Assembly (NCBI RefSeq): GCF_000720765.1
Contig: NZ_JODC01000007.1
Coordinates: 310,001-374,000, forward strand
From: Streptomyces sp. NRRL S-646
Lineage (GTDB): Bacteria; Actinomycetota; Actinomycetes; Streptomycetales; Streptomycetaceae
Length of the DNA: 64,000 bases
Direction: 5' to 3'
Shown one piece after another: positions 8,550 through 16,914 of this stretch; position 1 is the first letter of the stretch; every line of letters begins with the position of its first letter. The position numbers were made by a program, and so were the translations under genes. The notes beneath the pieces are model-generated. The model was given only the letters and a program-made list of their open reading frames with translations, was not told where the DNA came from and did no database searches.

Positions 8550-9785
8550 GGCAGAGGACCGCTCGAGTGAGGTGCTGATCCTTCTGGCAGTGAACCCCGT
8601 CCCGCACACGAACCGCAGCAGCGGCCCGAACGTAGGAGCGGCGGCCAGTCCCGCGAAGTACAGGCCCGGCACCGATGCCTGGAAGTCGGCGGACAGCTGC
8701 GGGGCACCCGCCAGCTGCGGCGGGGCGGCTGCGCTCTTGCGCAGCGCGCGGCGCAGCCCCGGGCCGAGCAGTTCCATCCTGTCGACGTCGACCAGGTAGC
8801 CGGTGCCCGCGATGACGTGGTCGGCGTACAAGGTCTCCACGTCTCCGCCCGCATTGCGCAGGTTCAGCCGCACGCCGCCGTTCTGGCGCGCCGCCGAGTG
8901 GAGGCTGCGGCCGGAGAGCACCGGGACGGCGCCCTGCACGCGCTCGCGCAGCCACCATGCGCCGGACGGCCCGAGGACGGTGCGCAGGAGGTGGGCACGG
9001 ATGCGGGCCGGCAGGTGCCGGATGGCCTCGGGCCCGCGGCTGCAGACCACCAGCGGCCATCCGGTGCCCATCACGGCCTCCGGCCACAGCAGTCGGGCGT
9101 GCAGCGGACGGTCCTTGGCCCAGTCGGCCTCGGGGGGAGGGCCGAAGGACGGGCGGGTGCGGGCGACCACGGTGGGCTGCGCACCGGCCTCGTGCAGCAG
9201 GGCCGAGGTCTCCAGGGCCGACTGGCCGCCGCCCACCACGACGACGCGCCGGCCGGCGAACACCGACAGGTCCGTGTGGTCCGCCGTGTGGGAGACGAGG
9301 CCGTGCTCCCGCAGCCCGGTCAACTCGCGCGGTATGTGGGCGAAGGGGCTGACACCCGCGGCCACGACGACAGCGGGGACGGTGAACTCCTCCCCGGAGT
9401 CCAGCGTGACCCGGAACCGGCCGTCGGGGGGCCGGTCGATGCGGCGCACCGCGGTCCGCTCCAGCTCGGGCACGCAGTTCTCCTGGAACCAGAGCCCGTA
9501 GCGGACGAATTCGGACAGCGGCACCGGTTCCCGTTCGCGGCCCGGGTGGCGCCCCTCCCGGGTCCGGAATTCGCCGAGCCCGTACCCCGGAGCGGGGGCG
9601 GAGATCGACGAGGAGAACGGGGAGGACTTGAGGTACATCTCGCGCGGCATGTGCGAGCGCCAGCCCTCCATCGGCTCCCCGAAAACCCGGCACGGCACTC
9701 GGCGGGCCTTGAGGTGGGCGGCGATGGCGAGCCCGTAGGGGCCTGCCCCTACCACGGCGACTTTGGCGGCTCCTGGAGGCTTCAT
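8544..9785 (-). CDS. FAD/NAD(P)-dependent flavin monooxygenase-like oxidoreductase
   Basis: 413 residues from the ATG at 9785, preceded by GGGAAGGG. It has an N-terminal FAD-binding motif VAVVGAGPYGLA, an inner NAD(P)-binding motif VVVVGGGQSALE (about residue 165), and near the C-terminus AGTGY, as in flavin-containing and N-hydroxylating monooxygenases. A cytoplasmic oxygenase or reductase acting on an unknown substrate is predicted. It is transcribed away from the priming sugar transferase, with one operator between them, so it belongs to the TetR regulon. An upstream in-frame ATG (9806) is also possible; frames starting further up would overlap the operator. A role in a redox modification linked to the polymer is only inferred. 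Confidence 0.82.
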   Translation of the reverse strand: MKPPGAAKVAVVGAGPYGLAIAAHLKARRVPCRVFGEPMEGWRSHMPREMYLKSSPFSSSISAPAPGYGLGEFRTREGRHPGREREPVPLSEFVRYGLWFQENCVPELERTAVRRIDRPPDGRFRVTLDSGEEFTVPAVVVAAGVSPFAHIPRELTGLREHGLVSHTADHTDLSVFAGRRVVVVGGGQSALETSALLHEAGAQPTVVARTRPSFGPPPEADWAKDRPLHARLLWPEAVMGTGWPLVVCSRGPEAIRHLPARIRAHLLRTVLGPSGAWWLRERVQGAVPVLSGRSLHSAARQNGGVRLNLRNAGGDVETLYADHVIAGTGYLVDVDRMELLGPGLRRALRKSAAAPPQLAGAPQLSADFQASVPGLYFAGLAAAPTFGPLLRFVCGTGFTARRISTSLERSSAA

Positions 9786-9816
9786 GGCTCTGGGTGCCCT
9801 TCCCATCAGCGAGTTC

Positions 9817-9867
9817 TTGACTATTGCCCTGTATGCGGCGTATGTATATATACATCGTAAACATACG
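9817..9867 (+). promoter_or_regulatory. Promoter and operator C between oxidoreductase and sugar transferase
   Basis: TTGACT (9817-9822), 18 bp, TATGTA (9841-9846), directly followed by operator C (9847-9867; minus-strand core TTTACGATGTATATA). The motif points the same way as copy B. A weaker leftward promoter for the oxidoreductase may overlap the same motif (TTGCCT on the minus strand, 17 bp, ATGTAT), so one operator could control both directions. Confidence 0.7.
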
Positions 9868-9910
9868 GGTTGAGGCAAGCAAGACCGGCCAAGAGGTGAG
9901 GTACAAAACC

Positions 9911-11290
9911 GTGGCCGTCACCGACGAAGTGACCCGCACCGGACGGGCGAGGACCTCGGGAGGGACGCGCAGGCACGATCGCCGCCGCTCTTCGGTCCCG
10001 GTACTGCTTGCGCTGGACGCGCTCGCCGCGGCCCTCGCCGCGGGCGGGGTGCATCTGCTCTTCCAGCGCTGGTTCGTCCCGGCCGTGCTGGTCCCGCTGT
10101 GGCTTCTCCTGCTCGCCTCCCAGCGGGCGTACGGGGCCGGTGCCGACGCGGAGTGCCTGCGCCGGGTGCTGCGGGCGGCCTGCCTGGCCGCCGCCGTGGC
10201 CGGCGTCGCGTGGTGGTTCGTACCGCGTGACGCGTTGCTGCACGACACGCTGGTCGCGGTGCCGCTCGCCGCCGGGCTGACATTCGGGCTGCGCCACTGC
10301 CGACGGGCGGGCACGCGCACGGGCGCAAGCCGGGTGCTGGTGCTCGGGCCCGCCGAGTCCACCGCCGAGTTGATGGCGGCCCTGCACAGAGGGCACGGGC
10401 CCGGGCCGCAGGTCGTCGGCGTCTGCGGCACCGGCCCGCCGGCCCACGACGGCACCGCGGTGGACCTGCTCCATGCGGTACGGCGGACCGGCTGCGACGC
10501 GGTCATCGCGCTGCCGGGCCCCGAGCTGGGCGCCGAACGACTGCGGCAGCTGTCCTGGGAGCTGCGGGCGGCAGGCGTCGAGCTGATGCTCGCGCCGATC
10601 CTCGCCGACGTCACAGCCGCGAGGCTGGCCGTGTGCCCGGTCGCCGGTGTGCCGCTGCTGCGGCTGCGCCCGCCGAGGCTCTCCGCGCTGCCCCGCATCC
10701 CCAAGGAGCTGACCGACCGGCTGCTGGCCCTGCTGGGCATCCTGCTGCTGGCTCCGCTGATGGTGGCCGTCGCGGCCTGGATACGGCTCGACAGCCCGGG
10801 GCCCGCGTTCTTCCGGGAGCGCAGAATCGGGCGCGACAACCGTGAGTTCACACTGCTGAAGTTCCGGACGATGCACCGTGGTGCGGAGCGGCGCAGGGCC
10901 GAACTCGCCCACCTCAACCGCTATGACAGCGAACGGTACTTCAAGATTGCCGACGATCCGCGGGTCACCAGAGCCGGGTCGTTCCTGCGCTCGTACTCAC
11001 TGGACGAACTTCCGCAACTGTTCAACGTGCTGGTGGGCCAGATGTCCCTCGTCGGGCCGAGACCGCTGGTGAAGAACGAGGTCGCCGCCCTGAGCGAGGA
11101 CGGCAGCCACCGGCATCTGGTGAAGCCGGGCATGAGCGGGCTCTGGCAGGTCAGCGGCCGCTCCTGTCTGCCGACCGAGGAGCGCGACCGGCTCGACGTG
11201 AGCTATGTCGAGAACTGGTCGCCCGCCCTGGACCTGTCCATCCTGCTGCGGACGCCGTCCGCGGTGGTGCGCCGCACCGGCGCATGCTGA
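9911..11290 (+). CDS. Polyprenyl-phosphate sugar-1-phosphate transferase (WcaJ/ExoY family)
   Basis: The priming enzyme of lipid-linked polysaccharide synthesis: it moves a sugar-1-phosphate from a nucleotide sugar to undecaprenyl phosphate. About 459 residues from the GTG at 9911 (AGAGGTGAGG upstream; GTG at 9896 is an alternative). Four N-terminal TM helices, a Rossmann-like middle domain (VLVLGPAEST), one further TM helix, then the catalytic domain with DSPGPAFFRERRIGR, KFRTM, SLDELPQLFNVLVG, SLVGPRPL and KPGMSGLWQVSGRS. It is the first gene of a three-gene operon behind operator C. Confidence 0.93.
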   Translation: MAVTDEVTRTGRARTSGGTRRHDRRRSSVPVLLALDALAAALAAGGVHLLFQRWFVPAVLVPLWLLLLASQRAYGAGADAECLRRVLRAACLAAAVAGVAWWFVPRDALLHDTLVAVPLAAGLTFGLRHCRRAGTRTGASRVLVLGPAESTAELMAALHRGHGPGPQVVGVCGTGPPAHDGTAVDLLHAVRRTGCDAVIALPGPELGAERLRQLSWELRAAGVELMLAPILADVTAARLAVCPVAGVPLLRLRPPRLSALPRIPKELTDRLLALLGILLLAPLMVAVAAWIRLDSPGPAFFRERRIGRDNREFTLLKFRTMHRGAERRRAELAHLNRYDSERYFKIADDPRVTRAGSFLRSYSLDELPQLFNVLVGQMSLVGPRPLVKNEVAALSEDGSHRHLVKPGMSGLWQVSGRSCLPTEERDRLDVSYVENWSPALDLSILLRTPSAVVRRTGAC

Positions 11291-11302
11291 CAGGAGACCC
11301 CG

Positions 11303-12541
11303 ATGACCGGCCAAGTTCCCGCGCTGCTCGTCAAGTTGGGGCGTTTCCCCCAGCTCCACGGCGGGCTCGGGGTGGTGCGCACTCTGGGGCGCATGGGTGT
11401 CCCGGCGTACGCCATGGTCGAGGACCGTTTCACTCCGGCCGCCCTCTCCCGCCATCTCGCCGGCCGCTTCGTCCGCCCCACGACCGGCCGGGAGGAGGAG
11501 TCGGAACTGGTCGCGGCCCTCCTGCAGATCGGCCGGGAGATCGGACGCCCCGCTGTTGCTGTGGCGGAGGGCGACGAGGCCGCCGTACTGCTCGCGGAGA
11601 ACGCCGACCGCCTGGCCGAATGGTTCGTACTGCCCCCTGTGCCGCCCGCGCTGCCGCGCAGGGTGGCCAGCAAGGAGGGCCTGCACCGGATCTGCCAGGA
11701 GCACGGGATACCCACCCCGCGGACCTGTGCGCCCCGCGACCGCGCCGAGTTGGTCGCCGTGAGCCGCGCGTGGGGGTATCCGGTGGTTCTCAAGGACAGG
11801 GAGCCGTTCACCAAGCTGGACGACTCCGCCATGGGGCACACCACGATCGTGCAGGACGAGGGTGAGCTGCTCGACCGGTGCGGGACGGCCGAGTTCCCCT
11901 CCGTCATCGTGCAGGAGTACATCCCCCTCGACATCGCCGAGGAGTGGTTCACCCATCTCTACGTCGGCGCGGGAGGCACCCCCCGGCTCGTCTTCACCGG
12001 GCACAAGCTCCGCTCCTGGCCGCCCGGTACCGGGCTGACCACCCGGGCGCGGGCCCGGCCCAACCCCACGCTGGCGGCGCTGGCCGCCGAGTTGTGCCGG
12101 ACGATCGGCTACTGCGGGATCGCCGACCTCGACTGGCGCTTCGACCGACGCGACGGCCGCTACAAGCTGGTGGACTTCAACCCCCGCTTCGGGCAGCAGT
12201 TCCGTCTGTTCAGGACCGCACGGGGGCTGGACGTGGTTCGCGCGATGTACCTGGACCTGACCGGTCAGCACGTTCCGGACGGGTCGCAGATCCACGGCCG
12301 GGGTTTCATCGTGGGCAATCTGGATGCGGTCTCGGCGACCGTGAGTGCCTGGCGCGAACGCCGGCTCCCGGCGGCGCTGCCGCGGCGGAACCTCGAACGG
12401 GCCTGGCTGAGCCGGGACGATCCGGTGCCCGCGGTCGCCGAGGCGGTGCGCTTCAGCGGCACCGTGGCACGGCGGCTCACCAAGCCGGTGCGCACCATGG
12501 TCGCAGGCCCCCTCCTGCCCCAGAAGGGCGCGGTGCCGTGA
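11303..12541 (+). CDS. ATP-grasp family ligase
   Basis: 412 residues; AGGAG precedes the ATG. The N-terminal part (HGGLGVVRTLGRMGVPAYAM) is a Rossmann-like pre-ATP-grasp domain. The middle has the ATP-grasp elements ASKEGLHRICQEHGIPTP, YPVVLKD and VIVQEYIP, and the metal site DFNPRFG at the end of the catalytic domain. Such enzymes join a carboxylate to an amine or similar nucleophile through an acyl-phosphate. Relatives occur in exopolysaccharide clusters, where they may add an amino acid to a sugar acid; the uronate made by the dehydrogenase at 1682 would be a fitting acceptor. That link is inference. Confidence 0.85.
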   Translation: MTGQVPALLVKLGRFPQLHGGLGVVRTLGRMGVPAYAMVEDRFTPAALSRHLAGRFVRPTTGREEESELVAALLQIGREIGRPAVAVAEGDEAAVLLAENADRLAEWFVLPPVPPALPRRVASKEGLHRICQEHGIPTPRTCAPRDRAELVAVSRAWGYPVVLKDREPFTKLDDSAMGHTTIVQDEGELLDRCGTAEFPSVIVQEYIPLDIAEEWFTHLYVGAGGTPRLVFTGHKLRSWPPGTGLTTRARARPNPTLAALAAELCRTIGYCGIADLDWRFDRRDGRYKLVDFNPRFGQQFRLFRTARGLDVVRAMYLDLTGQHVPDGSQIHGRGFIVGNLDAVSATVSAWRERRLPAALPRRNLERAWLSRDDPVPAVAEAVRFSGTVARRLTKPVRTMVAGPLLPQKGAVP

Positions 12542-13740
12542 GCCTCGCCATCCTGCACATCGCGCAGCCCGGCGAGGCGGGCGTCGCCCGCGTGGTCGCG
12601 GACCTGGCCGCCGAACAGTGCGCACGCGGCGACCGCGTGGTGGTGGCGTGTCCGGGCACCGGCACGCTGGCGCGGACGGCCGAGCGGCGCGGCGCCCGAG
12701 TGCTGCGGTGGGACGCCGCACGCTCCCCCGGCCCGGCGCTCCCGCGCGAGGTGGCCGCGGTGCGGCGCATCGTGGACCTGGTGCGTCCGGACGTGGTCCA
12801 TCTGCACAGTGCGAAGGCGGGCCTCGCGGGCCGCCTGGCGATCCGCGGGCGCCTGCCCACCGTCTATCAGCCGCATGCCTGGTCGTTCGACGCCGTGTCC
12901 GCCGTGCTGCGGGCCGCCGCCGTCGGGTGGGAGAGGGCGGGAGCGCGCTGGGCGCACCAGGTGGTGTGCGTCAGCGAGGGCGAGCGGAGCCACGGGGCGG
13001 CCGCCGGCGTCCCGGCCCGGTACACCGTCGTACGCAACGGGGTGGACCTCGGCTGGTGCACCGCGCCGGACGCGTCTTCGCGTGCAGCCGCGCGGGACCT
13101 GCTCGGGGTCTCCTCCACCGCACCGCTGGCGGTGTGCGTGGCGCGTCTTTGCCGGCAGAAGGGGCAGGATGTGCTGCTCGACGCCTGGGCGGAGATCGAG
13201 GACCGGATGCCTCAGGCACGGCTGGTCCTGGTCGGGGGCGGGCCGGACCGTCCGGTGCTCGCGGCACGGGCATCCCGGGCCGTCGGTTTCGCCGGCGCCG
13301 TCGCCGACCCTCGCGACTGGTATCTCGCGGCCGATCTCGTGGTGCTGGCCTCGCGCTGGGAAGCGGGACTGGCGCTCGCGCCCCTGGAGGCCATGGCCTG
13401 CGCCCGGCCGGTCGTCGTCACCGATGTACCGGGGGCGCGGGAGTTCCTGCCGCCCCGTCATGTGCCGTTCGCCGTCGTGCCGTTGGAGGCTCCGGGTGCG
13501 CTCGCGGCCGCGGTGGTGCGCCTGCTGTCCGATCCGGCGGCCGGCCGCGCACTCGGCGAGCAGGCGCGGGCACACGTCCGCCGCCATCACGACGTACGGC
13601 AGGTCGTGGAGCGCATGTACACCGTGTACGAGGATGCGTGCCGCGTCTGGTCCGCGGGCGTAAAGGGCCCGGACAGTACGACGGTCCGGGCGCGGGAGGC
13701 CTGGGCGCGCTCAGGGTCGCTGGGCGAAGCCGATCAGTGA
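12538..13740 (+). CDS. Glycosyltransferase family 4
   Basis: 400 residues from a GTG overlapping the ATP-grasp stop codon. A two-domain GT-B fold is indicated by an N-terminal acceptor domain (LHIAQPGEAGVARVVADLA; PDVVHLHSAKAGLAGRLA) and a C-terminal donor domain with AVCVARLCRQKGQDVLLDAW and the E-x7-E motif EAGLALAPLEAMACARPVV. It is predicted to add a sugar to the lipid-linked intermediate made by the priming transferase two genes upstream. Its last 30 bases overlap, tail to tail, the end of the deacetylase gene on the other strand. Confidence 0.9.
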   Translation: MSLAILHIAQPGEAGVARVVADLAAEQCARGDRVVVACPGTGTLARTAERRGARVLRWDAARSPGPALPREVAAVRRIVDLVRPDVVHLHSAKAGLAGRLAIRGRLPTVYQPHAWSFDAVSAVLRAAAVGWERAGARWAHQVVCVSEGERSHGAAAGVPARYTVVRNGVDLGWCTAPDASSRAAARDLLGVSSTAPLAVCVARLCRQKGQDVLLDAWAEIEDRMPQARLVLVGGGPDRPVLAARASRAVGFAGAVADPRDWYLAADLVVLASRWEAGLALAPLEAMACARPVVVTDVPGAREFLPPRHVPFAVVPLEAPGALAAAVVRLLSDPAAGRALGEQARAHVRRHHDVRQVVERMYTVYEDACRVWSAGVKGPDSTTVRAREAWARSGSLGEADQ

Positions 13741-14484
13741 GTGCACGGCGGGGCGCAGCAACGGTACGGCCCCCGACATCCGGCGGGCGGCGCGATAGCC
13801 CCGCCAGGTCTTCAGGCGGAAGGTCGCGTCGACCTCGGTGGCGTTGATGTCGACGCGCGGCACGGCGTAGCGTCCGGCTCCGTCGTGCACGCTGAACGCG
13901 ATCTCGAATCCGGCGTCGGCCACGGCTCTGCGGGCGGCGGCGTCGTGCGTGCCGTACGGGTAGGCGAAGGCGCGGGCGCGCCTGCCGGTGATGTCGGCCA
14001 ACGCCGTTGCGGCATCGGTGATGTTGCGGGTGAGGGTCTCGGGCGAGGCGTTCGCCAGGTCGCTGTGGTCCCATCCGTGGCATTCGACGTCCAGCCCCGC
14101 GTCGGCCAGTCGACGCACGCCTCGGGCGTCGAGCAGCGGCTCGTCGGGCATGTCGGCCATCCATGTCGAGGTGCCGCCGAGCACGCCGCTGAGCACGAAG
14201 GCGGTGGCGGGGAACCGCAGCTTGCGCAGGACCGGCACCCCCTCGTCCAACAGACCCTGGTAGCCGTCGTCGAAGGTCACCAGCACGCTGCGCCTGGGGC
14301 AGCCGCCGCGCAGGTAGCGGCCGAGCGTCAGCGGCGTCCAGCCCCGGTCGAGCAGGCCTCGCAGTTGTCTGTGGAGGGTGTCCGGTGGGACGAACAGGCA
14401 GAACGGGTCCCGGTGGGCGGGGCGGGTGCCGACGCCGTGGTACATCAGCACCAGCGGCCGGCTGACGGTCATGGGGTAACTCAT
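13711..14484 (-). CDS. Polysaccharide deacetylase (NodB homology domain)
   Basis: 257 residues. The ATG (14484) overlaps the TGA of the upstream glycosyltransferase gene, so the two are translationally coupled. Motifs: VLMYHGVG near the N-terminus, TFDDG (metal Asp), CHGWDHSDLA (metal His) and AYPYGTHD. No signal peptide or TM helix is evident, unlike the deacetylase at 4721, so it may act on the lipid-linked precursor inside the cell. The ATG at 14472 (MTVSRPL) is an alternative start. Its gene end overlaps the convergent GT4 gene by 30 bases. Confidence 0.9.
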   Translation of the reverse strand: MSYPMTVSRPLVLMYHGVGTRPAHRDPFCLFVPPDTLHRQLRGLLDRGWTPLTLGRYLRGGCPRRSVLVTFDDGYQGLLDEGVPVLRKLRFPATAFVLSGVLGGTSTWMADMPDEPLLDARGVRRLADAGLDVECHGWDHSDLANASPETLTRNITDAATALADITGRRARAFAYPYGTHDAAARRAVADAGFEIAFSVHDGAGRYAVPRVDINATEVDATFRLKTWRGYRAARRMSGAVPLLRPAVHSLIGFAQRP

Positions 14485-16634
14485 CGGGGATCGCCTCCAT
14501 CCGTGGCATCCGTGGCAGCCCCCTCCGCTCTCCTCCACTCGATCAGTCCACGCCCGGCCCCGGCCGCCTTGGCGAGGTCGCGCACCACCGCGGCGAAGGG
14601 GACGAGGGGCAGCGCCGTCCAGTGGTGCCGGCGGACGGCCCTGGTGAGCGGCAGCGACAGGTACGCCGCGAACGCAGTGGCCGCGGCCGACCGGGCGCGC
14701 GGGCCCGTCAGCACGGCAGCGAGGGCGACGGCGTAGGCGCACGCCCGGGCCGTGTCCCGTCCCCACAGGCGCGGGGTCGCCGACTGCCCGCCGCCCTCGC
14801 CGTATCGGAAGTACATCGCCGCCGTGCGGCGCAGCGTCGGCCGCTGCTCCCAGCGGACCTCGGCGCAGGAGGCCAGGACCGCCCGGTGGCCGGCCCCGGC
14901 GACGGCGCGGCCGAAGAGCACGTCCTCGGCGGCCCGCAGGTGTTCGGGGAAGCCTCCGGCGTCCTGCCAGGCGGCGCGGGTGAAGGCCATCGAGCGCCCG
15001 GTGGGCATCGTCGGGTCGAATCCGCGGCCGAAGAGCCGGCAGTGCACTCGGGTCCACGGTCCCGGGTGCCGGGCCTCCTCGGGGACCGGATAGCCCACCG
15101 CCGACATGGCCCGGGCCTGCGCTCCCTGGCCGTCCACCCGGTAGACGCCGGTGATCAGGGCGGCCGGGACGGGTTCTGCCGCCGCCGCGCGCAGCCGGTC
15201 CAGCCAGTCAGGGTCGGGGTAACAGCCCGCGTCGGTGCAGGCGATCAGTGAGTTGCGTGCCGCCTTCACGCCGGCGTTGCGGCCGGCCGCGATGCCGGAG
15301 CCGGGAAGGCGGAGCAGGCGGATGCGGGCGTCCTTCGCGGCCCATGCCTCGACCCGGTCGGCCGTGTCGTCGGTCGAGCCGCCGTCGACGACGACGAACT
15401 CGTCGCCGTCCTCGGTCAGTTGGGGCATCAGCAGGCCGAGCAGCCGGTCGATCACGCCGGCTTCATTGAGCACGGTGGTCACCACCGAGACCGGCGCTTT
15501 CCCGGTCAGTCCCGCGCCGGGCAGGCGGGCGGCCTCGGACAGGATCTGCACCAGCCGTGCGGCGCACTCGGCCGGACCCGGATGGGAAGCAGTCAGCCGG
15601 TGTCCCTCCGCGCCCATGGCGGCGCGGGTGTCGCGGTCCGCCAGGCGCCGTAGCGCCAGGCCGACTTGGGCGGGGTCGCCGGCCGGTACGGCGACCCCGG
15701 CGGGCGCCGCACCGGGCTCCGCCACCCGGTCGGCGACAGGGCCCGGCGTGGTGATCACAGGCACTCCGGAGCGCATCGCCTCCAGAGCGACCGCGCCGAA
15801 CCCCTCCGGATAAGGCTCTGCCGGGGTGGGCTTGGTCAGCACTGCTGCCGCGTCGGCCCCGGGGATGATCCGCCACGCGTCCTGGATCCAGCCCGTGAAG
15901 TCGACGCGGTCACTCACCCCGAGGTCGGTGGCCAACTGTGAGAGCCGGCTCTGCGCTCCCGGTTCGGTCGGGGTTTCGCCCCCGACCACCGCCAGCCGCC
16001 AGCGCTCGCCGCCGGGCTTCGCCAGGGCCTGGATGGCGTCGTCCACGCCCTTGTTGGCGACCAGCCGGCTGACGGTGAGCAGCAGGGGCTCGTCGTGACC
16101 GTTCAGCCGCGCGCCCCGTCGTGCCAGCTCCTGCCGGGCGGCCTCGCGGGACAGTGCGGTGCCCTCCGGCGCGGGGAACGGCACGAGTACGGCCCGGGGG
16201 TGCCGCGAGGCGACGGCGAGTCCTTCGGCGGTCGCCACGCAGTCGTCGATGAGCGCGGCCAGGAGCCTCATCAGACGGGGGTGGCTGTAGTCGTGCTTGA
16301 CCCACACACAGCGCATCCCGGTCAACCACGCGGCCGGCCCGCACACGCATGCCGCCTTGATCCCGTTGGCGAGGACCACGTCCGGCGGATCCGCCCGCAA
16401 CCGGCGCGCGACGGTCACCGCGGACGCGGCGATCGCCGCTCCGGTCCGGCCCGTGGGGCACGTGACCCAGGGGATGCCCCGGCGGCTGAACTGCTCGCCC
16501 AGCGGCCCCTTCCCCAGCATCACCGCGTCCACGTCCAGCCGGCCGGTGGCGTCGAGCAGAGCGAGCAGCCAGAGTTCCGCGCCGCCGAGGATTCCGGCGG
16601 TCGTGACCACCGTGACGCGCAGGGGACGGTTCAT
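14481..16634 (-). CDS. Two-domain glycosyltransferase: GT4 fused to GT2
   Basis: 717 residues; ATG at 16634 with GGAGGAGG four bases upstream. Residues 1 to about 365 are a GT-B GT4 enzyme (VVTTAGILGGAELWLLALL; donor-site segment PYPEGFGAVALEAM at about 270-285). Residues about 380-625 are a GT-A GT2 enzyme (VSVVTTVLNEAGVIDRL, VVDGGSTDDTAD, acceptor region PTGRSMAFTRAAW). The C-terminus is hydrophobic (about 630-665) and may anchor it to the membrane. It probably adds two successive sugars. It is the first gene of a two-gene operon behind operator D and is followed by the deacetylase. Confidence 0.88.
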   Translation of the reverse strand: MNRPLRVTVVTTAGILGGAELWLLALLDATGRLDVDAVMLGKGPLGEQFSRRGIPWVTCPTGRTGAAIAASAVTVARRLRADPPDVVLANGIKAACVCGPAAWLTGMRCVWVKHDYSHPRLMRLLAALIDDCVATAEGLAVASRHPRAVLVPFPAPEGTALSREAARQELARRGARLNGHDEPLLLTVSRLVANKGVDDAIQALAKPGGERWRLAVVGGETPTEPGAQSRLSQLATDLGVSDRVDFTGWIQDAWRIIPGADAAAVLTKPTPAEPYPEGFGAVALEAMRSGVPVITTPGPVADRVAEPGAAPAGVAVPAGDPAQVGLALRRLADRDTRAAMGAEGHRLTASHPGPAECAARLVQILSEAARLPGAGLTGKAPVSVVTTVLNEAGVIDRLLGLLMPQLTEDGDEFVVVDGGSTDDTADRVEAWAAKDARIRLLRLPGSGIAAGRNAGVKAARNSLIACTDAGCYPDPDWLDRLRAAAAEPVPAALITGVYRVDGQGAQARAMSAVGYPVPEEARHPGPWTRVHCRLFGRGFDPTMPTGRSMAFTRAAWQDAGGFPEHLRAAEDVLFGRAVAGAGHRAVLASCAEVRWEQRPTLRRTAAMYFRYGEGGGQSATPRLWGRDTARACAYAVALAAVLTGPRARSAAATAFAAYLSLPLTRAVRRHHWTALPLVPFAAVVRDLAKAAGAGRGLIEWRRAEGAATDATDGGDPR

Positions 16635-16680
16635 GGGCCCTCCTCCATGAGGCTCGGAAGGTCGGGCGGGTGGAGTCGCG

Positions 16681-16720
16681 GCCCTGGTCTGCCGCCGACC
16701 CAGGGACGGCAGACCAGGGC
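16681..16720 (-). promoter_or_regulatory. Perfect 14-bp hairpin in the leader of the GT4-GT2 operon
   Basis: Left arm GCCCTGGTCTGCCG (16681-16694), 12-base loop, right arm CGGCAGACCAGGGC (16707-16720). It lies between the promoter (-10 at 16773-16778) and the start codon (16634), so it is in the 5' untranslated RNA. No U-run follows, so attenuation or mRNA stabilisation is possible but unproven. Confidence 0.6.
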
Positions 16721-16748
16721 CGACCAGAGGATTCACGGCAGCTGTCTG

Positions 16749-16801
16749 CGTATATTTACGATGTATACGTATAGATTAGACCGAAAGGGGCACGCGGTCA
16801 A
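16749..16801 (-). promoter_or_regulatory. Promoter and operator D of the GT4-GT2 operon
   Basis: On the minus strand: TTGACC (16796-16801), exactly 17 bp, TAATCT (16773-16778), then the 21-bp operator at 16749-16769 three bases after the -10. This is the best promoter of the set and differs from operator A at one base in 21. Confidence 0.8.
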
Positions 16802-16843
16802 GGCGAGGTCTCGGAAGATGCCGGGACTCCCGTCGCTGCCGGG

Positions 16844-16869
16844 TAGCATCCGTGTTTACGTCGTATACA
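16844..16869 (+). promoter_or_regulatory. Operator E upstream of TetR regulator 2
   Basis: The fifth copy (16849-16869, core TTTACGTCGTATAC) has a degenerate left arm. A possible -10 TAGCAT lies at 16844-16849 but no convincing -35 is seen. Its place 45 bp before the TetR start suggests autoregulation. Confidence 0.6.
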
Positions 16870-16914
16870 GACGGTGACCTCATGAAGACCGGCCGCATGA
16901 CGAGGAGACGCGCA

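Noticed and set aside
9824..9910. Upstream start of the sugar transferase at 9824
   Set aside because: This would place the start codon between the -35 and -10 hexamers and translate operator C. The GTG at 9911 with AGAGGTGAGG upstream is better.
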